A stretch of DNA of 64,000 nucleotides, taken from the NCBI RefSeq assembly GCF_006783905.1, contig NZ_VFPE01000001.1, positions 682,001 through 746,000 of the forward strand, in the 5' to 3' direction. Under the pieces are notes generated by a model, which had not been told where the DNA came from, searched no databases, and worked only from the letters and a program-made list of their open reading frames with translations. This DNA comes from Microbacterium kyungheense (GTDB lineage: Bacteria; Actinomycetota; Actinomycetes; Actinomycetales; Microbacteriaceae). Below are positions 35,913-46,045 of this stretch, piece by piece; within the stretch, counting starts at the first letter, position 1, and each line of letters opens with the position of its first letter. Position numbers and translations under genes: made by a program.

Positions 35913-37841
35913 ATGACCTCGTCTTCCGCTGAGAGACTCTCCACCCCGCGGGCACTCGCCCGTCTCTACCCGTTCGTCAGACCCGCACTGCCGCGGATGA
36001 TCGGCGGATTCTTCGCCGCGCTCGGCGCCGCGGTGATGACCCTCATCATCCCGCTCGTGCTGCAGGCCGTCGTCGACGGCCCGATCCAGTCGGGCAACCT
36101 CACCGTCATCGTGTGGGCGTCCGTCGGCGTGCTCGTGCTGGGCACGCTCGAAGCGCTGTTCATCTTCCTGCGTCGCGCCTTCGTGCTCACTCCCGGCACC
36201 GCCGTCGAGTACGAGATCCGGCAGCAGTTCTACCGCCGCCTGCAGCGGCTGCCCGTCGCCTTCCACGACAAGTGGCAGTCGGGCCAGCTGCTCAGCCGCA
36301 TGATGCAGGACATCAACCTCATCCGCCGGTGGCTGGTCTTCGGTCTGATCCTGCTGATCGTCAACGTGCTGACGATCCTGGTCGGGTCCGTCCTGCTGTT
36401 CCGCTGGCACTGGTCGCTCGGCGTGACGTTCCTCGTCGTGTCGATCCCGCTGTGGTTCTTCGGCTACCGCTTCGAGCGCAACTACGGCGTCCTCGCGCGC
36501 CAGAGCCAGGACCAGGCCGGCGACCTCGCGACCTCGGTCGAAGAGAGCGTGCACGGCATCCGCGTGCTCAAGGCCTTCGGCCGCGGCAAGCACGCTCTGC
36601 AGAAGTTCCAGCGCCAGGTCGAGACCCTGCGTGGCACCGAGCTGCGCAAGGCGCGCGAGGTCGGCGTGCTGTGGTTCTGGCTCGAGGTGATCCCGATGAT
36701 CGCCTTCGCGCTGTGCCTGCTGCTGGGCATCTGGCTCACCAGCGAGAACCAGCTGACCGTGGGCGAGCTGTTCGCGTTCTTCGCGATGGCCACCGCGATG
36801 CGCTGGCCGCTGGAGTCGCTCGGCTTCCTGTTCTCGTTCCTCGTCGACGCCCGCACCGCGACCGACCGCGTGTTCGAGGTGCTCGATGAAGAGAACACGA
36901 TCGTCGACCCGGCCGCGCCGAAGACGATCCGCGACCCGAAGGGCGAGCTCGCGTTCCGCGGCGTGCACTTCCGGTACCAGGATGCCGCCGCCTCGGAGCG
37001 CGACCTGCTCGACGGCGTCGACCTCGTGCTGCGGCCGGGCGAGACGATGGCCCTCGTGGGCCTGACCGGCTCGGGCAAGACGACGCTCACCACGCTGCCC
37101 GGACGCCTCTACGACGTCACCGGCGGTACGGTCGAGCTCGACGGCGTCGACGTGCGCGACCTGCAGCTCGAAGAGCTGCGGACGCACATCTCGATGGCCT
37201 TCGAGGATGCGACGCTGTTCTCGGCGTCCGTGCGAGAGAACGTGCTGCTCGGCCGTGACGATCTCGATCTGCACAGCCCCGAGGCGCAGGCGGTCCTCGA
37301 CGAGGCGCTCCAGATCGCGCAGGCGCACTTCGCGTACGAGCTGCCGGACGGCGTCGACACCACGGTCGGCGAAGAGGGGCTGTCGCTCTCGGGCGGGCAG
37401 CGTCAGCGCCTCGCCCTCGCGCGCGCGGTGGCCGCCAAGCCCGCCGTGCTCGTGCTCGACGACCCGCTGTCGGCGCTCGACGTCGACACCGAGGCGCTCG
37501 TCGAGGCCGCGCTGAGGCGCGTGCTGGCCACCACGACCGCGCTGATCGTCGCGCACCGTCCGTCGACGGTGGCGCTCGCCGACCGCGTCGCGGTGCTCGA
37601 GGGCGGCCGCATCACGGCGGTGGGGACGCACTCCGACCTGCTGCGCGACAGCGAGCACTACCGTCACGTCATCTCGAGCCTCGAGGCCGCCGCGGCGGAG
37701 GAGGACGCCGAGCAGGCCGCCGAGCAGGCGGTCGCCGAACAGGAGCAGGAGCGTGCGGCCGAGCGCGCCGCCGAAGACGCCCGCGCCCGGACCGATGCAC
37801 GAGAACGCGTCACGACAGAAGAAGTGGAGGTGAACCTGTGA
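35913..37841 (+). CDS. ABC exporter half-transporter, degenerate ATP site (BmrC/LmrC type)
   Basis: The 642-residue protein has six transmembrane helices in the first ~320 residues and a C-terminal ATPase: Walker [10 protein letters not shown] near residue 383, canonical signature LSGGQRQR, and Walker [13 protein letters not shown] in which Asp517 replaces the catalytic Glu. This substitution marks the non-hydrolysing site of heterodimeric exporters. A charged Glu/Ala-rich coiled tail ends the protein. It overlaps the next ABC gene by four bases (GTGA), so the two are made together. Likely role: multidrug or lipid-like substrate efflux at the inner membrane. Its SD AAGGA is only a few bases from the ATG and weaker than that of the leader ORF. 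Confidence 0.92.
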   Translation: MTSSSAERLSTPRALARLYPFVRPALPRMIGGFFAALGAAVMTLIIPLVLQAVVDGPIQSGNLTVIVWASVGVLVLGTLEALFIFLRRAFVLTPGTAVEYEIRQQFYRRLQRLPVAFHDKWQSGQLLSRMMQDINLIRRWLVFGLILLIVNVLTILVGSVLLFRWHWSLGVTFLVVSIPLWFFGYRFERNYGVLARQSQDQAGDLATSVEESVHGIRVLKAFGRGKHALQKFQRQVETLRGTELRKAREVGVLWFWLEVIPMIAFALCLLLGIWLTSENQLTVGELFAFFAMATAMRWPLESLGFLFSFLVDARTATDRVFEVLDEENTIVDPAAPKTIRDPKGELAFRGVHFRYQDAAASERDLLDGVDLVLRPGETMALVGLTGSGKTTLTTLPGRLYDVTGGTVELDGVDVRDLQLEELRTHISMAFEDATLFSASVRENVLLGRDDLDLHSPEAQAVLDEALQIAQAHFAYELPDGVDTTVGEEGLSLSGGQRQRLALARAVAAKPAVLVLDDPLSALDVDTEALVEAALRRVLATTTALIVAHRPSTVALADRVAVLEGGRITAVGTHSDLLRDSEHYRHVISSLEAAAAEEDAEQAAEQAVAEQEQERAAERAAEDARARTDARERVTTEEVEVNL

Positions 37842-39649
37842 GCACCGTCACCGGAACCCAGGGCGAGGACCGCAACGACTACACCAAGGCCGAGAGCCGC
37901 GCGATCCGTCAGCGTTCGCTGCGCCTGCTCGGGTCGCTGCTGAAGCCGAAGCGGCCGCTCGTGGTGCTCACCGCCGTGGTGATCATCGCCTCGACGGGCC
38001 TGCGCGTGCTGGGCCCCGCCCTCATCGGGTACGGCATCAACGTGGCGCTCCCGTACGCGGTGAACGAGGCGGACTGGATGCCGGCGATCGGCGTCACGGC
38101 GATCTACATCGTGTCGGGCGTCTCGGGCGCGGCCCTCATCGGCTGGTTCGTCGTGCTGTCGGCGAAGCTCACCCAGGCGGTGCTGATGGACCTGCGGCTG
38201 CGGATCTTCCGCCACACGCAGCGCCTCAGCCTCGAGTTCCACGAGACCTACACGTCGGGTCGCATCATCTCGCGCCAGACGAGCGACCTGGAGTCGATCC
38301 GCGAGCTGCTGGACGGCGGCCTCAACCAGCTCGTGCAGGGCGCCCTGTTCGGCCTGTTCACGCTGGTGACGCTGTTCATCATCGACCCGCAGAGCGGCTT
38401 CGTGATCCTCGTCATGGGCATCCCGCTGTCGCTGCTGATGCGCTGGTTCTACCTGCAGTCGCAGAAGGGCTTCCGCGAGTCGCGCGTCGTGAGCGCGCGT
38501 CTGATCGTGCAGTTCGTCGAGACGATGACCGGCGTGCGCGCGGTCAAGGCGTTCCGCAAAGAGAAGCGCAACGACGTCGAGTTCGGCGAGGTGTCGGCCG
38601 ACTACCGCCAGGTCAACCTGAAGCTCGTGAAGCTGTACGGCATCTTCGACCCGGGCCTGATCCTCCTCGCCAACATCACGATGTCGGTGGTGCTGCTGTG
38701 GGGAGCCTTCCGCGTGGTCGACGGGACGCTGCTCATCGGAACCCTGCTGTCGGCCGTGCTGTACGTGCGCAACTTCTTCAGCCCGCTGGAGGAGGTCGCG
38801 ATGTTCCTGAACTCGTACCAGTCGGCCACGGCCGCGCTGGAGAAGGTCTCTGGCGTGCTGGAAGAGGAGCCGACGGTTCCCGACCCCCAGCAGCCGGTGG
38901 ACCTGTGGGAGGCGAAGGGGCATCTGAACTTCGACGAGGTCCAGTTCGGGTACGGCAACGGCAAGGTGATCCTGCCGGACTTCTCGCTCGACATCCCTGC
39001 GGGGCAGACGATCGCGCTGGTCGGCACCACGGGTGCCGGCAAGTCGACCCTGGCCAAGCTCGTGTCGCGGTTCTACGACCCGACGAAGGGCGCGGTGACG
39101 CTCGACGGCGTGGACCTGCGTTCGCTGCACCCGAAGGACCTGCGCCGCGCGATCGTCATGGTCACGCAGGAGGCGTACCTGTTCAGCGGGACCGTCGCCG
39201 ACAACATCGCGCTGGGCAAGCCCGACGCGACGCTCGACGAGATCAAGGCGGCGGCACGCGCGGTCGGAGCCGATGCCTTCATCGAGGATCTTCCGGACGG
39301 CTACGACACCGACGTGAACAAGCGCGGCGGCCGTGTGTCGGCAGGTCAGCGTCAGCTGATCTCGTTCGCACGCGCGTTCCTGGCGAACCCGGCGGTGCTG
39401 ATCCTCGACGAGGCGACCGCTTCGCTGGACATGCCCTCCGAGCGGCAGATCCAGGACGCCCTGCAGACGCTGCTGGCCGACCGCACCGCGATCATCATCG
39501 CCCACCGCCTGTCGACGGTGGCGATCGCCGACCGCGTGCTGGTGATGGAGCACGGCCGCATCATCGAGGACGACGCCCCCGCCGCGCTCATCAGCGGCAC
39601 GGGCAAGTTCGCGCAGCTGCACGCCGCGTGGCGCGAGTCCCTCGTGTAG
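37838..39649 (+). CDS. ABC exporter half-transporter, catalytic ATP site (BmrD/LmrD type)
   Basis: This 603-residue partner has an N-terminal six-helix membrane domain and an ATPase with Walker [10 protein letters not shown], Walker [14 protein letters not shown] with catalytic Glu525, and an altered signature VSAGQRQ (Ala for the second Gly). Combined with its partner, one composite site is fully canonical (this Walker A/B with the partner's SGGQ) and the other is doubly degenerate, which is the hallmark of heterodimers such as TM287/288, LmrCD and BmrCD. The start GTG at 37838 overlaps the preceding stop. A strong hairpin follows the stop at 39650. Confidence 0.93.
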   Translation: MSTVTGTQGEDRNDYTKAESRAIRQRSLRLLGSLLKPKRPLVVLTAVVIIASTGLRVLGPALIGYGINVALPYAVNEADWMPAIGVTAIYIVSGVSGAALIGWFVVLSAKLTQAVLMDLRLRIFRHTQRLSLEFHETYTSGRIISRQTSDLESIRELLDGGLNQLVQGALFGLFTLVTLFIIDPQSGFVILVMGIPLSLLMRWFYLQSQKGFRESRVVSARLIVQFVETMTGVRAVKAFRKEKRNDVEFGEVSADYRQVNLKLVKLYGIFDPGLILLANITMSVVLLWGAFRVVDGTLLIGTLLSAVLYVRNFFSPLEEVAMFLNSYQSATAALEKVSGVLEEEPTVPDPQQPVDLWEAKGHLNFDEVQFGYGNGKVILPDFSLDIPAGQTIALVGTTGAGKSTLAKLVSRFYDPTKGAVTLDGVDLRSLHPKDLRRAIVMVTQEAYLFSGTVADNIALGKPDATLDEIKAAARAVGADAFIEDLPDGYDTDVNKRGGRVSAGQRQLISFARAFLANPAVLILDEATASLDMPSERQIQDALQTLLADRTAIIIAHRLSTVAIADRVLVMEHGRIIEDDAPAALISGTGKFAQLHAAWRESLV

Positions 39650-39662
39650 CGCACCCTGACCG

Positions 39663-39708
39663 CGGATGCCCCGGCCCACCTGTCCACAACACAGGGCCGG
39701 GGCATCCG
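39663..39708. terminator. Strong bidirectional terminator
   Basis: CGGATGCCCCGGCCC (39663-39677) pairs perfectly over 15 bp with GGGCCGGGGCATCCG (39694-39708). It lies between the convergent ABC exporter and sugar kinase genes. Confidence 0.75.
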
Positions 39709-39736
39709 TCGTTTCCGCCGGGCGCGGCGGGGAGCG

Positions 39737-40645
39737 TCAGCGGCGGGCGCTCCACACGGCGGGGGCGAGGGGATGCCGCGGCCCGAGGCCGGCGAGGGCC
39801 ACCGCGCCGTCGATGCCGTGCCCGCGGGGCTCGACGAGTGCCACGTCGAACTCGCTGGCCGCGATGTGCGAGGCGAACGCCTCGCGCAGCTGCGGCGAGC
39901 GGAACACGCCGCCGATCGCGCACACCGAGAAGTGCTCGGCGTCGTCGGTGCGCACGCGCCGCAGCGCGGTCTCGACGCTGTGGGCGAGCTCGCCGCCGGC
40001 GCGCACCGTGATGTGCTGCGACACCGCGTCGCCCTCGGCCGCGAGGCGGGCGACCTGCTCCGCGAACGACGCCACGACCCGGACCCGCTCGTGGTCGCCC
40101 TGCAGATCTATGTACGCCTGCGTGAGGTCCGGCCAGCGCTCCAGCGCGACGCCGGTCAGCGCCGTGGCCGGTCCGCGGCCGTCGAACTCGCGCATGACCG
40201 CGTCGAGCGCCTCGCGCCCGATCCAGTACCCGCTGCCGGCGTCGCCCATCAGGTAGCCCCAGCCGTCGACGCGCGCGACGGCGGTGGCCCCGACCGCCAA
40301 GGTGACGACGCCGGTGCCGGCGGCGACGACCGCGCCGCGGGTGTCGCCCAGTGCCCCGAGGAAAGAGGTCGTCGAGTCGTGCGCGAGAGTGACCTCGCTC
40401 ACGAGCGGGTCATCGATGCGGGCGAGCAGGGCGGCGGCATCCGCCTCCCTCGTCGTCAGCCCCGACACGCCGGCCGTCACGACGGACGTCTCGGCACCTG
40501 TCCGGTCAAGGGCTGCACGGACCACGGCGGCCAGCTGCGGCAGCAGCTCCTCGTGCGTGTCGATCCCGGGGAACACGAGATCCTGCCCGCCGACGCGCAC
40601 CTTGATCCCGGTCTGCCCGGCATCGATCGCGAGAACTGTGCTCAT
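39737..40645 (-). CDS. BadF/BadG-type sugar kinase (N-acetylglucosamine/glucosamine kinase-like)
   Basis: The 302-residue protein has the ASKHA ATPase fold: VLAIDAGQTGIKVRVGG (phosphate 1), TLAHDSTTSFLGAL, AVVAAGTGVVTLAVG (phosphate 2), VDGWGYLMGDAGSGYWIGREALDAVMRE, and a C-terminal VCAIGGVF adenosine motif. Eukaryotic NAGK and actinobacterial glucosamine kinases belong to this group. It lies 50 bases downstream of the beta-mannanase gene, so it is probably the last gene of the mannan operon and may phosphorylate mannose or another released hexose; the specificity is not readable. The ATG at 40645 gives the family N-terminus and has AAGGGG about ten bases ahead. Confidence 0.8.
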   Translation of the reverse strand: MSTVLAIDAGQTGIKVRVGGQDLVFPGIDTHEELLPQLAAVVRAALDRTGAETSVVTAGVSGLTTREADAAALLARIDDPLVSEVTLAHDSTTSFLGALGDTRGAVVAAGTGVVTLAVGATAVARVDGWGYLMGDAGSGYWIGREALDAVMREFDGRGPATALTGVALERWPDLTQAYIDLQGDHERVRVVASFAEQVARLAAEGDAVSQHITVRAGGELAHSVETALRRVRTDDAEHFSVCAIGGVFRSPQLREAFASHIAASEFDVALVEPRGHGIDGAVALAGLGPRHPLAPAVWSARR

Positions 40646-40695
40646 GCGGCTGCCACCCCTTCTGTCCGCTGAGTCGATTGTGGCCGAGACGGTGC

Positions 40696-41664
40696 TCACC
40701 GCACACCGCCCGTCCGCTGCCGGTAGGCGTCCCGCAGGAACGCCCCGGCCGGCTTGCCGTAGGGGCAGTAGTCGCTGTTCACGGCGGCGTCGGCGGCGGA
40801 GTACAACCGGGCCGGCCAGTCCCACAGCATGAGCCCGAGCATCCACGACCGCTCGTCGCACGCCGAGAACATGGTCTCGTAGTACCGGAGCTGCTCAGCG
40901 CCCGAGGGCCCGCCGGGCAGGGCCCAGTCGTTCGGTCGTGCCGGGGAGCCCTCGCGGGACGGGCATCCCGCCTCCATGAAGAAGAACGGCTTGCCCGAGG
41001 CCTCGACCACCCGCTCGATGCGGTCGAGCTGCTCCTGCCACGCATCGATCGGGTAGTAGCCGCTCGAGGTGATGACGTCGACGGCATCCCACCACGTGAG
41101 GCGGTCCTCCTGGTACTTGTCGCAGTTGTACGTCACCACGCCGTCGTACACGGCGCGGACGTCGGCGATCAGGGCGCGCCACTCGTCCTCTCGGGCGTCG
41201 GCGCGTACCATCTCGCATCCGATGCAGAGCATCTCGCAGCCCTCGGCCGCGGCGATCCGCGCCGCATGCAGGATGAACTCGCGGTACGACGCGAACCACT
41301 CGCCCCAGTTCGGCTCGCCCGGGACGTCCTGGTCGAAGAACCCGATGTGGGCGCGCCACGTGCCGTCCGCGACGTTGACGACGGGCTTCAGGCACACCTT
41401 CAGCCCCAGCCCCTTCGCCTCGCGGATCGCCCACACGATCTCGTCGTCGGTGACGGTCGGCGCGTCACCGAACCGGACCTGGGTCGACTGCGCCGTGTCC
41501 TGCAGCGCCGAGTACGCGAGTGCCGTCCAGTTCACGCCGTGATCTGCCATGAGCCGCATCGACTCGGCGGCATCCTCGGTGGCCCAGGTTCCGCGCACGC
41601 CGGTCCACCCCCAGGTCATTCCGGCCACGTAGGGCTCGAGCGCCTGGGGGAGCGGCGCGGTCAC
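40696..41664 (-). CDS. GH113 beta-mannanase, apparently intracellular
   Basis: The 322-residue enzyme shows the GH113 opening YVAGMTWGWTGVRGTW, then LGLKVCLKPVVNV, the acid/base Glu in MLCIGCEM and the nucleophile Glu in KPFFFMEAGCP, at the ends of strands 4 and 7 of a TIM barrel. Length equals the family reference from Alicyclobacillus. There is no signal peptide, so it should cut imported beta-1,4-manno-oligosaccharides in the cytoplasm. The GTG at 41664 overlaps the stop of the beta-mannosidase by four bases (GTGA). Confidence 0.85.
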   Translation of the reverse strand: MTAPLPQALEPYVAGMTWGWTGVRGTWATEDAAESMRLMADHGVNWTALAYSALQDTAQSTQVRFGDAPTVTDDEIVWAIREAKGLGLKVCLKPVVNVADGTWRAHIGFFDQDVPGEPNWGEWFASYREFILHAARIAAAEGCEMLCIGCEMVRADAREDEWRALIADVRAVYDGVVTYNCDKYQEDRLTWWDAVDVITSSGYYPIDAWQEQLDRIERVVEASGKPFFFMEAGCPSREGSPARPNDWALPGGPSGAEQLRYYETMFSACDERSWMLGLMLWDWPARLYSAADAAVNSDYCPYGKPAGAFLRDAYRQRTGGVR

Positions 41665-44135
41665 GGGGTGACCAGTTCGTTGGCGGTGCGCAGCACCCGC
41701 GGATCCGAGAGAGTGGATGCCGCCAGCGCCGGCCCCTCGTGCCGCACGAGCAACGTCGTGCTCTCGCCGGGGAGCAGCGTCAGCAGCGCATCCGAGGCGA
41801 CAGCGTCCGGGTCGACCTTGTCGACGAGCAGCGTCAGATCGCGCACAAGGCTCCGGGCCGTCACGGTGACGCGCGTGCCGCCCTCGGCGGCCTCGGCGGC
41901 CACCTCGACGTCCGCCGCGCCGAGCGACGAGTCCCGCGGCTCCGCGAAGAACCAGAAACCGCGCACCTCGTCGACCGCGGCCACGATCAGCTCGCCGGCG
42001 GCGTCCGCGGCCTCGGCGACGTCGGCGGGCAGCGCGACGGTCGTCGTCTCGCGCGGCTCCAGCGACACCGCGGTCGCGAACCGGCCGTGCTCCTCGCCGT
42101 CGAACCCGAGCCGGCGCACCACGAGCTCGCCCGACCACGCGGCGGCGGTGTCGTTCGAGACGACGGCCGCCAGTCCGCCCTCGCGCGGCTGGATCGTCAC
42201 GACCCGCGGCGCGAAGGCGTTCTTGAGGCCGTAGAACAGGGGCTTCGGCCGCTCGTCGCCGTCGATCGCCGCCCACGAGGTCACCGGCCAGCAGTCGTTG
42301 AGCTGCCACACGATGGCGCCCTGCGTGTGCGGAGCCCAGGAGCGGAAGTGGTCGAGCGCGGTGCGCACGGCGATCGCCTGGTTGAGCTGCATCGCCCAGT
42401 GCCAGTCCTCCATGGCCTCCGGCAGGCGGAAGTGCGGCAGCAGCCCGTTGGTCAGCTTGACGTTCCCCTCGCCGGCCTTCTGGTGCACGATCATGCCGGG
42501 CGACTCCGGGGTGAGCGGGTCGTCGCCGATCGATCGGGTGAGGGTGGACCATGTGGGCGGGCCCTGCCAGCCGAACTCGGCCACGAACCGCGGCGTGTGC
42601 GTGCGGTAGGTGGTCCAGTCCAGCCGGTTCCACTGCTCCCACAGGTGCACGCTGCCGTGCTGCTCGTCATTGGGGTGCGGCCCGGTCTGCTGCCGGCCGT
42701 CCCAGCCGAGGCCGGGGCTGAAGGGGCTTCCGGGTGCGTAGGGCACGTGCGGCGCGAGTTCGTCGACCAGCGACGGGAAGAGCTCGTAGTAGTAGTACGC
42801 GCCCCAGGTCTTGCCGTCCAGGCGCAGCTTCCAGCCCCAGTCCTCGTAGCCCCAGAGGTTCTCGTTGTTGCCGGTCAGCAGCACGAGCGAGGCGTGATGG
42901 GCGAGCCGCGTGATGTTCTCGCGCGCCTCCGCCTCGACCTCCGAGCGCAGCGGGTCCTCCTCGGCGTAGGCGGCGCACGCGAACAGGAAGTCCTGCCACA
43001 CCAGCAGCCCGAGCTCGTCGGCCAGCTCGTAGAAGTCGTCGGACTCGTACAGCCCGCCGCCCCAGACACGGATGAGGTTGAGGTTGGCATCGAGGGCCTG
43101 CCCGAACCGCCGGCGGACGCGGTCGCGCGTGACGCGCACCGTGAGCGCGTCGTCGGGGATCCAGTTGACGCCCTTCACGAAGATCGGCTGATCGTTCACG
43201 ACGAGCGTGAACGGTGTGCCCGCCTCGTCCGGGGTCATGTCCCACCGGACGTCGCGGAAGCCGACTCGGCGCGTGGTGCGGTCGAGCACGGATCCGTCGG
43301 ATGCCGCGAGCTCCACCTCGACGTCGTACCGCGGCTGCGCGCCGTATCCGGCCGGCCACCACCGCTCGACCTCGTCGAGGTCGACGGCGAGACGGGCGCG
43401 ATCGCCCGACGTGATGACCGTGGATGCCTCGACCCCGGCGGCGCGGATCGTCAGGGTGACGGCATCCGCTCCCGCCCGCTCGAGCGCGACGTCGACCGTG
43501 ACGGTGCCCCCGTCGCCCGAGGGCGTCGCGACCACGCGCGTCTCGGCGAGGCGCGCGACCGACCAGGACTCCAGGCCCACGGGCTTCACGATGCCGCTGG
43601 TGTAGGTCGCGATGCCCCAGTCCCAGCCGTAGCTGCACGCCGACTTGCGGATGGCGTCGTTCGGGAGGGCGTACGCGCGCGGCCGCACTCCCAGGGCGAC
43701 GCTCTGCTCGTTGGCGTACTTGATCGGCGATCGGAATGCGACGACGAGCTCGTTCTCGCCCTCGATCAGCAGATCGCGGACGTCGAATCGGTACGAGCGG
43801 TGCTGGTTGGCCGTCGCACCGATCTCGCGACCGTTGAGGCGGATCGTCGTCACGGTGTCGAGACCCTCGAAGACGAGGTCCGTGCGGTCGGCGGCATCCC
43901 GGGTCCACTCGAACGTCGTCGAGTACGTCCAGTCGACGAGGCCGATCCAGGCCAGCGCCGACTCGTTGTCGTCGAGGAACGGATCGGGGATGCGTCCCGC
44001 CGCGAGCAGATCGGTGTGCACGCAGCCGGGGACGGTCGCCGCGACATCGGCGCCGAAGCCCTCCGGCGCGGGTCCGGCGGATGCGCGCAGCGACCAGCCG
44101 GAGTCGAGGGGGTGGAAGGTGAGGGGAGTGGTCAC
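41661..44135 (-). CDS. GH2 beta-mannosidase
   Basis: The 824-residue enzyme releases mannose from the non-reducing ends of manno-oligosaccharides. It has the GH2 jelly-roll start (VPGCVHTDLLAAGRIPDPF), the beta-mannosidase motif DWTYSTTFEW, KSACSYGWDWG, an Ig-like domain, and a TIM barrel with NLIRVWGGGLYE, the acid/base Glu in LTGNNEN and the nucleophile Glu in VAEFGWQG. No signal peptide. The GTG at 44135 overlaps the permease stop (GTGA) and the gene end overlaps the mannanase start, giving tight translational coupling through the operon. Confidence 0.93.
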   Translation of the reverse strand: MTTPLTFHPLDSGWSLRASAGPAPEGFGADVAATVPGCVHTDLLAAGRIPDPFLDDNESALAWIGLVDWTYSTTFEWTRDAADRTDLVFEGLDTVTTIRLNGREIGATANQHRSYRFDVRDLLIEGENELVVAFRSPIKYANEQSVALGVRPRAYALPNDAIRKSACSYGWDWGIATYTSGIVKPVGLESWSVARLAETRVVATPSGDGGTVTVDVALERAGADAVTLTIRAAGVEASTVITSGDRARLAVDLDEVERWWPAGYGAQPRYDVEVELAASDGSVLDRTTRRVGFRDVRWDMTPDEAGTPFTLVVNDQPIFVKGVNWIPDDALTVRVTRDRVRRRFGQALDANLNLIRVWGGGLYESDDFYELADELGLLVWQDFLFACAAYAEEDPLRSEVEAEARENITRLAHHASLVLLTGNNENLWGYEDWGWKLRLDGKTWGAYYYYELFPSLVDELAPHVPYAPGSPFSPGLGWDGRQQTGPHPNDEQHGSVHLWEQWNRLDWTTYRTHTPRFVAEFGWQGPPTWSTLTRSIGDDPLTPESPGMIVHQKAGEGNVKLTNGLLPHFRLPEAMEDWHWAMQLNQAIAVRTALDHFRSWAPHTQGAIVWQLNDCWPVTSWAAIDGDERPKPLFYGLKNAFAPRVVTIQPREGGLAAVVSNDTAAAWSGELVVRRLGFDGEEHGRFATAVSLEPRETTTVALPADVAEAADAAGELIVAAVDEVRGFWFFAEPRDSSLGAADVEVAAEAAEGGTRVTVTARSLVRDLTLLVDKVDPDAVASDALLTLLPGESTTLLVRHEGPALAASTLSDPRVLRTANELVTP

Positions 44136-45034
44136 TTGACGGCTCCAGAGGTCAGGCCCTTGTAGATCCAGCGCTGCAGCAGCAGGAAGGCGATGAGGGT
44201 CGGGATGATGACGAGGACGGTGCCTGCCGAGATGACTTCCCACTGTGCGCCGAACGGTCCCTTGAACCGGAACAGCGACGTGGAGATGAGTCCCTCGGAC
44301 GGCAGATAGAGGAATGGTGCGTAGAACTCGTTGTACACCGCGATGCCCTTGATGATGACGACCGTCGCGATGGCGGGCTTGAGGAGGGGCAGGATGATCC
44401 GCCAGTAGATCGTCCAGCGGTTCGCGCCGTCGATCATCGCGGCCTCGTCGAGCGAGACCGGGATCGACTGCATGAACTGGATGAACAGATAGATCGCGAT
44501 GATGTCGGTGCCCATGAAGAGCAGGATCAGCGCGGCCTTGGTGTCGTACAGGCCGAGGCCGTTGATCAGCTGGAACGTCGCGACCTGGCTCGTCACGCTC
44601 GGGATGAGCGTCGCGACGAGAAACAGCCCGAACACGAGCTTCTTGCCGCGGAACGCGAAGCGGTCCAGGGCGTACGCGGCCATCGTGCCGATGAAGATGG
44701 TGCCGGCGAGTGAGACCACGAGGACGATCGCCGTGTTGACGAAGCCCTCGAGCATCTTGCCGCTCGTGAACGCCGTGACGAAGTTGTCGAAGTTCAGCCA
44801 GTTGGACGGCGGATCGAAGGGTCCCGTCTGCGCGTACTCGGGAGCGGTCTTGAGGCTCGCGAACAGCAGCACCGACAGCGGCAGCAGCGTCACGACCGAC
44901 GCGATGATGAGGCTGAGGTACTTCGCGGTCGTCGCGCTCACCCCGCGCAGTCTCTGCAGCGGCGTGCGGCCGCGCGCCGGTCGGGGCGGCGTGGTCCGCA
45001 GCGGCATCGTGCGGAGCGGTTCGGTCGTGGTCAT
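44132..45034 (-). CDS. Carbohydrate ABC permease (MalG/CUT1 type)
   Basis: The 300-residue inner-membrane subunit has six hydrophobic segments and the cytoplasmic loop EAAMIDGANRWTIYWRIILPLL (EAA motif with Gly and LP) that docks on the ATPase. It ends GLTSGAVK, as CUT1 MalG-type subunits do. The ATG at 45034 overlaps the upstream permease stop (ATGA). A long in-frame extension into the neighbouring gene was discarded. No ATP-binding subunit is encoded here, so a shared MsiK-type ATPase elsewhere is expected. Confidence 0.93.
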   Translation of the reverse strand: MTTTEPLRTMPLRTTPPRPARGRTPLQRLRGVSATTAKYLSLIIASVVTLLPLSVLLFASLKTAPEYAQTGPFDPPSNWLNFDNFVTAFTSGKMLEGFVNTAIVLVVSLAGTIFIGTMAAYALDRFAFRGKKLVFGLFLVATLIPSVTSQVATFQLINGLGLYDTKAALILLFMGTDIIAIYLFIQFMQSIPVSLDEAAMIDGANRWTIYWRIILPLLKPAIATVVIIKGIAVYNEFYAPFLYLPSEGLISTSLFRFKGPFGAQWEVISAGTVLVIIPTLIAFLLLQRWIYKGLTSGAVK

Positions 45035-46026
45035 GTCAGGTCGACCTTCTCGTCGGGGAACACCTTGCGCTGGATCCAGGTGACGACGAGCACGATGACG
45101 AGCAGCACCACCGCCATCGCCGACGCGAGTCCCACCTGCCGGAAGGTGAACGCGGTCTGCAGGGTCTGGATCACGAACGTCGCCGAGCCGTTGGCGCCGC
45201 CGGTCATGATGAACGGGATCTCGAAGACGCTCAGGCTGCCCGAGATCGCGAGGATGAACGACAGTCCGACGACGCGCCGGATGCCGGGGAAGATGATCGC
45301 CCAGAACTGCTGCCAGCGGCTGGCCCCGTCGAGGTCGGCGGCCTCGTACAGCTCGTGGGGGATCGACTGGATCGCTCCGAGGAACAGCACGAAGTTCATG
45401 CCCGTGTAGCGCCAGACGGAGGTGCCCGCGAGCGACCAGTTCACGACGTCGGGGTTGCCCAGCCACTGCGGCGGGTCGGACATCCCGAACCAGCCGAGAA
45501 CCGTGTCGAGGGTGCCGCCCGGCTGGAAGAGGTAGAGGAAGACGAAGCCGATCGCGACGCCGTTGATGAGGTAGGGGAAGAACAGGATCCCGCGGAAGAG
45601 GTTCGAGAACCTCGTCGAGAAGCTGAGGATCGTCGCGAAGTACAGGGCGATCGCCATCTGCGCGAACGACGCGAAGAAGTAGTACAGGCTGACGAAGAAC
45701 ACCGAGAAGATGCGCGGGTCGGTGAACACCTCGACGTAGTTGTCGAGGCCCACGAAGTTCTTCTGCAGGTCGATGCCGTCCCAGTCGGTGACGCTGAAGT
45801 AGAACAGGTTCAGCGCCGGCCAGTAGGTGAACAGCAGCAGCAGGCCCACGGCGGCGGCGAGGAAGAACCACGGGGTGAGGTGCTTCAGTACGCCGCGGCC
45901 GGCGGGTCCGCCGCGGCGGCCGCGGCGGCCGGCTCGCCGGGTGATCCCGACGAGCCGGCCCCGGGCCGGGGCGGAGAGGGCGGCAGGGGCATCCGCCGGA
46001 GCCGCACCTGGAGTCGCGATGGCCAT
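45031..46026 (-). CDS. Carbohydrate ABC permease (MalF/CUT1 type)
   Basis: The 331-residue protein has an Ala/Arg-rich cytoplasmic N-terminus, six hydrophobic segments and the EAA loop YEAADLDGASRWQQFWAIIFPGI. It pairs with the following MalG-type subunit to import manno-oligosaccharides delivered by the neighbouring binding protein. The gene starts 19 bases after the binding protein gene and ends in a four-base overlap with the next permease. Confidence 0.93.
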   Translation of the reverse strand: MAIATPGAAPADAPAALSAPARGRLVGITRRAGRRGRRGGPAGRGVLKHLTPWFFLAAAVGLLLLFTYWPALNLFYFSVTDWDGIDLQKNFVGLDNYVEVFTDPRIFSVFFVSLYYFFASFAQMAIALYFATILSFSTRFSNLFRGILFFPYLINGVAIGFVFLYLFQPGGTLDTVLGWFGMSDPPQWLGNPDVVNWSLAGTSVWRYTGMNFVLFLGAIQSIPHELYEAADLDGASRWQQFWAIIFPGIRRVVGLSFILAISGSLSVFEIPFIMTGGANGSATFVIQTLQTAFTFRQVGLASAMAVVLLVIVLVVTWIQRKVFPDEKVDLT

Positions 46027-46045
46027 GTCTCTGTCGCCCCCTTCG

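Noticed and set aside
35635..39649. RiPP precursor with its exporter
   Set aside because: The 27-residue peptide has no Cys and no leader/core boundary, and no modifying enzyme or peptidase domain is near; attenuation explains the layout better.
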